From Ligula intestinalis (Eukaryota; Platyhelminthes; Cestoda; Diphyllobothriidea; Diphyllobothriidae): a DNA stretch of 64,000 nt. Position 1 is the first letter of the stretch, and each line of letters begins with the position of its first letter. Below are positions 56,663-64,000 of the stretch, piece by piece. The notes under the pieces are model-generated. The model did no database searches. It was not told the origin of the DNA and worked only from the letters and a program-made list of their open reading frames with translations. The DNA is taken from assembly GCA_036362985.1 (NCBI GenBank), contig JAYGXS010000007.1, forward strand, positions 24,547,695-24,611,694. Reading direction: 5' to 3'. The translations under genes and the position numbers were made by a program.

Positions 56663-57152
56663 CTGAAGGGAGGAGGGCTGACGTTTGCTCCGCTTAGATC
56701 TTCGTCTTTCTCACTGCTCTTCGTCCGACATGCTGAACTACAACCCAACAGGAAAAAGTGCATTTTAGTAGGACATTTCTAACTATGGCCTGTACTCTGT
56801 AGTAAAAGATAAAGTTTTATTGGGGATAGCTTTATTAATGCGTACATTCACTGCCACTCTTCACTGTCCACCAATCAATATCTGGGGGCCGTAGGATTGT
56901 AGGATTGTTGGACAGTGCCCATGAGGGGAGCCGTACAGTGAAAAAGGATGACAGGAAGGTGGGTTACCTTGCAGATGAACTATCCGGCGTACTGACGCAC
57001 CCGTCTCCCAATTGGGAGTTGACGTACGTGGTACGACGGGATAATAGGTCAAAGCCTAATCGAAAGCACAACTCTTACCTAGAAATCTTGGACTGTCTCA
57101 ATCTAGTCACTTTCTGTTAAATGCAACAAGAAGGTGGTTTACAAGATACTAT

Positions 57153-58006
57153 ATGGCATCAAATAAGGGCTTTGCCTTGAGGAAATATTTTGCTAGCACT
57201 TCCTCTTCCTCTTCGCGGGCGGTCAATGAAGCTACACCCGACAGCTTTTCGACTGAAGCTGCGAGAATGATTAGTAAGGCCAAGGCGATATTGGGAAACC
57301 AAGGTCCTTCTGTCTTACGGGCACCTGGTAATAGGGGGTGGGGCAGTAAACCGACGAGCTATGGATGGTTTAACTGGAAATAATAATGGGAATAAGAGTC
57401 GGAAAAGGAAATATTTTTTGACAAGAAGATAAAGAAGGCCGAAGGGTGTAGGGAGAGGAACGCCTGTGGTTTCACATAGGTGTAGGTGACATACCGGCAG
57501 TCTGGAAAATTTTCTGCCGCCATATTGCCGAACTGTCCAATGTAGATGAGGTAGAAAGTAAGGGCAATCATGTGACTAATGATATTTGTTATTTAGATGA
57601 GAACCGCGAGGCGTGCAAGCTGAAGGAAGACAAGCGTCTGCATGCAAACCAAGTTCTGTCTTTTTACGAAACCGCAAATGCAGACCAGGAGAAAACGCGT
57701 GGCGGACGCGCGGCTGCAGGTAAGGTTTAATATCCCTATAACGTTTTGCAATGTGTAGATGAGAGCAGCCGAATCTGCGAGGCGATGAAGAACGAAAGCT
57801 GGCGTGCAAACCAACTGCTCCATGTTAGTGAAACCGCAGATGCAGGAAGTCAGAGAACGAGTGCCAGCGAAATTCACAAAGCGGAAGCGTATGTACTGCT
57901 CACCGACCTGAGAGACACGAATGATATGACGGAGGTGAATGAAAGTTGGCATACGGAGGCGGAACAAAGGAGGGCTCGGGGGAACAGGAGAAGAAGACCA
58001 CGCTGA
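57153..58006 (+). CDS. Small three-exon gene with a duplicated symmetrical exon
   Basis: ATG at 57153. Proposed exons are 57153-57327, 57597-57719 and 57759-58006 (stop TGA), all phase 1 at the junctions, giving 181 residues. The introns are 269 and 39 bp (gtaagg...tgtgtag). Exon 2 (41 codons) and the start of exon 3 are copies of each other: DENREACKLKEDKRLHANQVL versus DESSRICEAMKNESWRANQLL, then ETANAD versus ETADAG. A weaker third unit (TEVNESWHTEAEQ) follows. Exon 1 is Ser-rich and exon 3 ends in a basic GNRRRRPR. Acceptors of both repeat exons are the same (tag then ATGAGA). The peptide is hydrophilic and may be helical. I do not recognise the family. The start could lie further upstream. 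Confidence 0.45.
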
Positions 58007-58435
58007 AGACGACGCATATAAGAAAGCAGGAATCCTGACGTAACCCGCAAATCCGCCGAGCGGTATGAAGCGGTCGACAATGTGGGTTTCATGGTAGTCC
58101 ATAAATTCAAGTACGGCCGGTGAACTCAGTCCATGGAAGCAGAAAAATAAATCTGGAAAGCTTCTGCTGGGATAAAATCTTCACACTCAGCCTTTCGGAC
58201 GTTCGATCGTTGGAATACCGATTGCAGGTTACTTCTCGTAGGTTGCTCGCAGACAATACCGTGTGGAACTGTAATTGCTAGCTGTAGGCTTGCAGATAAA
58301 CATGTAGGTGGTTCGGAAGCTAACTAAAGCGCTCTAGCCATCGATCGATTTATCCAGCGATATCAGTTATCACTTGACCCAACTTACCCCAAACGGTAGT
58401 GCAAGGCGGTGTATATTTGCCAGCTGCTTTATGCA

Positions 58436-58980
58436 TAAGGGAATGGAGGTGGTGAAAGTTACCCGAGTTTCAAACGGAGTCCACGGAGCCAGTTCACTAG
58501 GTCAAATGGTTCTGACGCTCACATCTTCTTGGTCGCATAGTTACTCGTCTCATTGAGCGGTGGTTATCTGAGGTCGACGGCCGAGAGAATGTAGCTTGTG
58601 CAGGGTGGGTGTGCAGATCTAGTTCTTCGCCGGAACAAACTGTTGTTAAAAGCCCGAATTAAGCGCACAATGTAGCACGTATGTCATGTGTGGCCACTTA
58701 GTATTGGGCAAAAGGTTAATAGAGCTGGTGGAAGTTACCCGAGTTTCAAAGTGATTCCATGGAACAAGCTGAGTAGGTGCAAGGGTTCTGATGGTCGCAT
58801 CTTGACCATCGTGTAGTTTGACGGCTGATTGAGCGGTAGTTATCCGAGTGTGATAACCGAGCGATTGTAGCTTGTGCCAAGAGATGCTGGGCCGGTGTGG
58901 CGATCTAGTCCTCCGTCGGCTTAATCTGGTCTTGCAAGCCCGAATTCATAGCACAAAGTAGCGCGCCGGCCAAGTGTCGC
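58436..58980 (+). repeat. Two direct copies of a ~270-bp unit
   Basis: Unit 1 (58436-58690) and unit 2 (58714-58980) share in order gaaagttacccgagtttcaa/gaagttacccgagtttcaaa, ggttctgacg/ggttctgatgg, tgattgagcggtggttat variants, gtagcttgtgc and gatctagt, to aagcccgaattaagcgcaca/aagcccgaattcatagcaca. Identity is about 70%. No coding signal is apparent. Confidence 0.6.
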
Positions 58981-59730
58981 AATAAAGTATGAGGCGAAGT
59001 TTGACTATCGAGTCTATGTGCAGGTTCGATGCGAAAAGCGAATCGATATATGATCCAGGCAGTGGGACTTTCGTTGAACGCTACACGGATTTCTGTATTG
59101 GACAGTGGCATAACGTTGAGAAATTAAGGGTGCCGTTTCTTACTGCCATTCGAAAATCGGAACTTAAAGGGGGCACGGAAAAGTACATGATCTGATCCAA
59201 ATTTCGCACCTCCAAACGATCGATTGTGAAACACGAAGGCGGCCCATCTTGCCGTCATGGCTTAAACAACATGTTCGCAATTGCCGAGGGCGTGGGGGTG
59301 TTTGAAACGAGTGTGCATAACGATGAGAAGATCATGGTCAGTAATTGCTATAAATCGTTTTATGTTGTCACAATTTTATGCCTGTCCGTATTGTCCGATG
59401 ATATTTCTCGGTCTCATCACTCGGGCCACTCCTGCCATTCCAGTATTCAGCGACGAAGATCTAGTCTGTAGGGGTCATCCAGACCACTGTAGCTGGATGC
59501 CGTTCATTGATTCAGTCCTAACTCCTAAACCCGCTTGCAAGGGTGGGACGAAAAATGAAACCACGCATAACTTATATGGAGCTGTCGAAGCGGCCTGCGG
59601 CAATCCGCGCAGGGGTGGGCGAGGTATCTGAGATGCAATTTTTTAATGTATCACTTATCCTCCATAGGATCAAGGGAGAGCGCGTGTAATTTCGCGGGTG
59701 CTCGCCGACTGTTGGCAGTGGCGCGGGGGG

Positions 59731-59818
59731 GAGTTAGCTGACCCCTGCCGAGGTAATTAAGGTACACCTGTTAACATCATAAATAATCCCCCACTGGACC
59801 AACGGCGAGCACGTATAA
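59731..59818 (+). repeat. Minisatellite unit a (left of LINE insertion)
   Basis: One unit of the repeat found twice at 60591-60784: gctgacccctgccgaggt, aaggtacacct, actggaccaacggcgagc, acgtataa. Confidence 0.7.
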
Positions 59819-59836
59819 TAATAATATGTTTAGTAT

Positions 59837-60585
59837 GCCAGTTTACAGGCAATTGTAAAGAGTTCGTAATGCACCTCTTGGGCGCCTTCCAACACCTCGA
59901 AGACCGGAAAAAACCTAAAAAAAACTCCCTATGTTGCAGCCAGTATTGCTTTTGTTTCAGGTTTTTGTTTTGTCAATACTGGGCGAGATAGGGAGTTTGT
60001 TTCAAGTGAAAAAAACCTGCCTTCAAAGGTATGATACAAACGGAATAAATGTACAGTTGTAAGCTGAGTTGACTCATCAGCAGGCGAACTGTTTCATATC
60101 GTTATTAAACATTAGTTCCAGACGGAGAGGGTTGGCACAAGAACACAGTGTTCTCAGACTTCCTTCAATGGTTGTCGGCAAAAGTTGCGCACTATCGGCT
60201 GAAGGGTTAGCAGACTGCGGGCTGCTGCTTCAGCAGCATTATCTTCAGCATGAAGCCTGGCGGGGTTCAAAGTCCACGAACGCCATCAGAGTGAAAGAGA
60301 GATTCCGCAGAGTCAGCACCCAAAATTCGTGAAAGTTGTCCTGAATGTAGAAAACTAGTTATAGCTCTCTTAAACATAGGGTAGTTTTGCTGGGTTTTAA
60401 TACTTTTGGGCAGCTTATTCCAGATTGATATGGCATTTACTGAAAAGAATTGCCCGTACTTAACTGTATGTGCCATAGGAAGAAATAAAAATACGTCTCG
60501 ATGACTGGCGCGTCGAGAGTGCTCAAGCTGCCTTATTGTACTAAGGGGATTAAAGGTTTGACCATTCAAAAGTTAAAACAGTATA
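59837..60585 (-). pseudogene. 5'-truncated LINE family L, copy 2
   Basis: Nearly identical to the matching part of copy 1 at 36.9-37.6 kb. On the minus strand it has only the last 100 codons of the RT protein (60569-60267, intact, ending SLFHSDGVRGL) and the same 3' untranslated region with the double hairpin. It sits between unit a and units b/c of a minisatellite; AGTAT just outside each edge may be a target-site duplication. The high similarity to copy 1 suggests recent activity of the family. Confidence 0.8.
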
Positions 60586-60590
60586 AGTAG

Positions 60591-60784
60591 GGGAGTTGTT
60601 CGCTGACCCCTGGCGAGGTCACTGAGGTCAACCTTTTTAACATTTCCACCAACCCCACTGGACCAACGGCGAGCAGGCGTAAGTTGGGAGGTTGTTTGCT
60701 GACCCGTGGCGAGGTCACTGAGGTACACCTTTTCACATCATCACTAATACCCCATTGGACCAACGGCGAGAACGTGTAAATTGG
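60591..60784 (+). repeat. Two tandem 97-bp minisatellite units
   Basis: Units b (60591-60687) and c (60688-60784) are direct tandem copies: gctgacccctggcgaggtca/gctgacccgtggcgaggtca, cactgaggt, ttggaccaacggcgag, cgtaagttgg/gtgtaaattgg. Confidence 0.75.
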
Positions 60785-61515
60785 CGCGCGGACCTACTCC
60801 TGCATCGAAGTCGGGACGTGCTGCACGAAAAAAGTATGCCTACTGAATAGTAGGAAGTAGTATTTTAGTTGTAAAAACGTTTGGCCTCACTTATCCTACT
60901 TGCCACTATTTTTGTGTACACAGTTTGTCAGAATGCGTTTGCAGATTTTTGCGACACTAATTTGGTTTTGAATGACATGGCCTATTACCCCTCACAACAA
61001 ATACTGAATGACACATGGCCGAATGTATTATGATAACTAAAACAGAAATGAACGAAAAAAAGCTTCATTGCAATGCATTAGGTGTTTTACGATGTGTTTT
61101 ACGCACTCTCTGGCTCGTTCGCTCGCTCGCTCGACCTCATCTATAAATTTAGTAACGATTTACAGGCTGATTGTGGGTGTTGGTATGCGGTTTTATCAAA
61201 TGAAACTGACATTTAATTGCCCGAAACAGCGACTGTGTCAGAATCCTTTGCCTCAATCAATTGAGAGTCTGATGTGGTATGGTTGCTTACGTTGTGATGC
61301 GGCAGTTGGTCAAATATTCTTATTCCTATAGTCAGAAGGCAAGTCAAATTATTTATACGAAGTCCACCAGGCCGTTTTATGTTCATTTGAATAGTCTCGT
61401 CAGCACTGCAGCATCTCACGTTATAAAGATAGATTGCAACATATTCACCAAGGCGTCCTCCAGAACAACCATTTTCACCAAATCATGACAATAAATCAGG
61501 CATGAATAAAATTTT
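60785..61515. other. Stretch without recognised genes
   Basis: AT-rich sequence with a short (CGCT)n run near 61120. No coding exon or repeat relative is seen. Confidence 0.35.
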
Positions 61516-61529
61516 ACAATGCTGAATTA

Positions 61530-62330
61530 TTCACAAAATCTCATTTACTCAAACGACCTAAAGTCTACATGCTCATTCTCTAAGGACACGGCCAGTATCT
61601 GCGTTGATAAAATTGACGCTGACCTACTTATACTCTCACGTTTGAGTGCTACCTGGCAGACAGCCTTTTTACCATCCAAATGTAATTTCATGTATTTTCG
61701 TTCCGCCAAGCTTCCTGGACTACAAGTCTTTGAAAATAATACACTCTTAGAACGATCCACCATAAAGGTTTTAGGTCTAAGTTACACGAGTAAACTAGCA
61801 TCATCGCCTCATGCAGATCGAATTTCTGCAAAGGCTGCACAGATATGTGGTTTTATATCACATACTTTTTTCCTTCCGGAAATAAAGTTAAAACTATATC
61901 TCATGTTTGTTCTCCCCTCGTAGAATACTGCCAACCCCTCTTTGGTGGGATGATTGCTTCTGACCTTGATAAGGTTGAAAATGTTCAGAGAGCTTTTACT
62001 TGAAATCTATTTTGTCTTTCTCCATAAATTTTTCTTTTACGGATAGATTTCAATGAATTTACATTACATCTTTTTGGGTTATTAGACTGAAAGCCATTCT
62101 CTGTTTCCTGGTTCTCGTTAACTCTAGCCCTTATATACCACGAATTAACGCTCTCATCCCGACTGATCGAACAAATGGCCCTCGTAATTCTTCCATGATA
62201 ATTTACCACCCTTAAGCGCCATATCTAACCATTCTCGTTTTTTGTCCGCAACTATGCCTTCCTCCGGATTAATAATCTACTCGAAATTAGGTCTTTATCT
62301 GCATTAGCAATTTTCAAAGCGGAATAACGT
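61530..62330 (+). pseudogene. Decayed LINE reverse transcriptase C-terminal fragment
   Basis: The plus-strand frame up to 61920 gives RT-type blocks: STIKVLGLSYTSKLASSPHA (the K.LG block) and AAQICGFISHTFFLPEIKL. A one-base frameshift near 61917 is followed by VEYCQPLFGGMIASDLDKVENVQRAFT, then stops. The layout matches LINE family L (KDLGISYS, RPSLEYCSPLF, KIESVQHFFTR), but the sequence is clearly another family. Inactive. Confidence 0.65.
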
Positions 62331-62334
62331 AAAT

Positions 62335-63310
62335 GCTTACCTTCGGGAGAGATTAAGTCCTTAATAACCGTTTTCTTTTCAAACACACAACTTTCGGACT
62401 TTTCTTGCATCTGAGGCGGTTCTATCTATACTAAATTGGTTTCCATATAAGTTTATATTATACTCCACAGAGTCAATCATTGCTGTCATTTTTCATCCCC
62501 TAATCTTCCCAACCATCATTGCCAGATGTTCACAGTCCTTCCCCGTTTTGCAACCCTGACGATGGTCTTTGTAGTCACTGCTGATGATCGTGGTGGGTCT
62601 TGCTGTTTTCGCTAGCTTGTCGGTGGACTTGGCAGTCTGCAAGGTCGCATTTCCGGCATTTCTGTGATGATCTCGTGACCCCTGCTGTCCTCTCATCGTT
62701 TCTATCCTTTTGTCCACGATAAGCTCCTTCTGTCTCACCTCCCTAATGGTTGATGCTATATGCAGTCGGACGGTGTTGCTAAACACTAGCATTTACCGCT
62801 AAAGCATTTCTGCAACGACAAGAAGCGCTTCGAACCCTCATCCTCTCTCATCTGCAACCGCAGTCCTGTCTCAATGTAGTGCAACAGTCATATCACTCAA
62901 CCTTTTGATTTTTATAGAAGTAGTTTTACCTGATACGTTATGTTTTTATAAAGTGGGCGTTTGCCAAACTCTGCCCTGATTCAATGGTAGGAGTTTTTTA
63001 CTGCTTCCTCCTTAGTTCACCATATTTTTCGGAGAAAGTTGACCATTATTTTAACATGACGATATGTTGGCGGATATGAAATTATCTGTTGACCATACTA
63101 AACCCTTCTGCTGCTATTTACTTGCTTACGCAGAGCAGAAAATACCCACCATGCATTTATTTTTACCACCGCACTAAGTTTGTAGTGATGAGGTCCATCG
63201 GGTTTTAAATATAAAAAATATTTATTTATTTAGTAAATTGACAGAAACGTCTTACGCAAGACAATCGGGAAGACTTGGGTGAAGAAACTTTGCGTTACTT
63301 TGATAGCATC
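62335..63310. other. Stretch without recognised genes
   Basis: A 99-codon minus-strand frame at 62493-62792, basic and hydrophilic, shows no domain or convincing splice sites and is left uncalled. The rest is AT-rich. Confidence 0.3.
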
Positions 63311-63311
63311 C

Positions 63312-63659
63312 TTAAGCATGAGAAAGTTTGTAGAGAATTTCCTCTATTTTCTGGTATTCTCTGTGTACCTCCATATCAAATTCGAAGCCCTGCGGCTTGA
63401 AGTTCGTATACCACACATATTCGGGGGTAAAAGTGTTCAGGCATGTTTCATTCCACATGGCAGCCTGGGTCGCGGCTTCGCCCTCCGGATCAGTAACACG
63501 GTCAAGCACACCTGTGTACCTTGTTGCCCATTTGAAACACATAAGTAGGAAGTGCACCAGAAAAATGCAACCAATCGCTGTGCAGAGAAGAATCAAAAAT
63601 ACCAGGCTACACTGGTCCCAAGCGTTCAGTTGCTCATCGATCGTAGGAGCGATAGCCGG
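63312..63659 (-). CDS. Last exon of a probable single-pass membrane protein
   Basis: The frame ends at TAA 63312-63314. It is open back to an ATG at 63729-63731 (139 residues), but a strong acceptor (poly-pyrimidine tract, ctcctaaag) sits at 63660, so the exon more likely begins with PAIAPTIDEQLNAW. A 26-residue hydrophobic segment (CSLVFLILLCTAIGCIFLVH and following) is flanked by WDQ on one side and KWATRY on the other, so the N-terminus probably faces outside or the lumen. The remaining 70 residues are acidic and hydrophilic with a helical end (REYQKIEEILYKL). I do not recognise the family. If the ATG at 63731 is used, residues 5-23 form a second hydrophobic stretch. Confidence 0.5.
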   Translation of the reverse strand, partial: PAIAPTIDEQLNAWDQCSLVFLILLCTAIGCIFLVHFLLMCFKWATRYTGVLDRVTDPEGEAATQAAMWNETCLNTFTPEYVWYTNFKPQGFEFDMEVHREYQKIEEILYKLSHA

Positions 63660-64000
63660 CTTTAGGAGTAAAAAATGCAGAAGGGATAAAGGACAGTGCA
63701 TCACAATGTTTAAAATAAACTGACTACTCATAGTTGTTAAGTAGAATAAATTATGTGAAAGACATTCAGTCCCTGACGGTCTTACCTAACACCTTGCGCA
63801 CCAAAAAGGCTTACCTACAAGAAATGGCTTAATTTTAGGCGGGTTTATATGACCTTTATGCAAAAGTGCATAAATCTATAGAAAAAAGGGTCGGGGTATT
63901 TAGTGGGGTCCACTAGATGTAATATACACCTACTTAGGCTTACTCAGTAGCCGAATTTACTTGTCGCGCACAGATGGTCTCCAACCGCAAACCTTTCTTA

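Noticed and set aside
57593..58102. 169-codon minus-strand frame across the exon-duplication locus
   Set aside because: It reads through the 39-bp intron and merely mirrors the plus-strand repeat units; the plus-strand model has matching splice sites and phases.
1..64000. CRISPR arrays, bacterial operons, ribosome-binding sites
   Set aside because: The window is eukaryotic; no regularly spaced direct repeats of CRISPR type are present.

Overview
The window is eukaryotic and repeat-rich. Genes are sparse and split by introns, several introns are only 31-44 bp, most of the sequence is retroelement debris, and the tRNA genes are nuclear type. CFAP36 (a cilium gene), tRNA-derived SINEs whose 3' part resembles the schistosome Sm-alpha hammerhead repeat, abundant Penelope-like elements (PLEs) and very short introns together suggest a parasitic flatworm, most likely a tapeworm. 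This is inference; no species-diagnostic gene is present. Two 10-base N runs (5012-5021, 34776-34785) mark assembly gaps.

Layout. 0-9.2 kb: PLE endonuclease fragments, a decayed LINE reverse transcriptase, an orphan exon and tRNA-Glu. 9.5-11.2 kb: tRNA-Arg and a doubtful terminal exon. 12.9-16.3 kb: an intact non-LTR retrotransposon ORF (2A-like motif, PHD finger, endonuclease, reverse transcriptase). 17.6-25.7 kb: LTR-retrotransposon debris with a tRNA-Trp-type primer-binding site. Within and beyond this debris, two closely related single-exon zinc-finger genes point away from each other (19809-21116 minus, 26313-27689 plus). 25.9-28.7 kb: four copies of a tRNA-derived SINE. 29-33.9 kb: LTR-like dispersed repeats. 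34.1-43.7 kb: CFAP36 on the minus strand, seven recognisable coding exons with a LINE and other repeats in its large introns; tRNA-Pro follows at 43.9 kb. 45.0-45.7 kb: a long fold-back repeat. 49.5-50.1 kb: a terminal-inverted-repeat element with a nested hairpin. 53.3-55.1 kb: a decayed PLE flanked by inverted copies of its own 3' end. 55.7-56.7 kb: a multi-exon DUF4806-like gene or pseudogene with mini-introns. 57.2-58.0 kb: a small gene with a duplicated symmetrical exon. 59.7-60.8 kb: a 97-bp minisatellite split by a LINE. 61.5-62.3 kb: another decayed LINE. 63.3-63.7 kb: the last exon of a probable single-pass membrane protein.

The cellular genes do not form a pathway. Host coding capacity is CFAP36, the zinc-finger pair, the two genes at 55.7-58.0 kb, the membrane-protein exon, one or two orphan exons and three tRNA genes; nearly everything else is mobile DNA. 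Points most worth a second look are the SINE family with a hammerhead-like core at fixed 14-nt spacing, the LINE 3' hairpin supported by compensating changes between copies, the 2A-like motif in the intact retrotransposon, the two palindromic elements and the exon-duplication gene.
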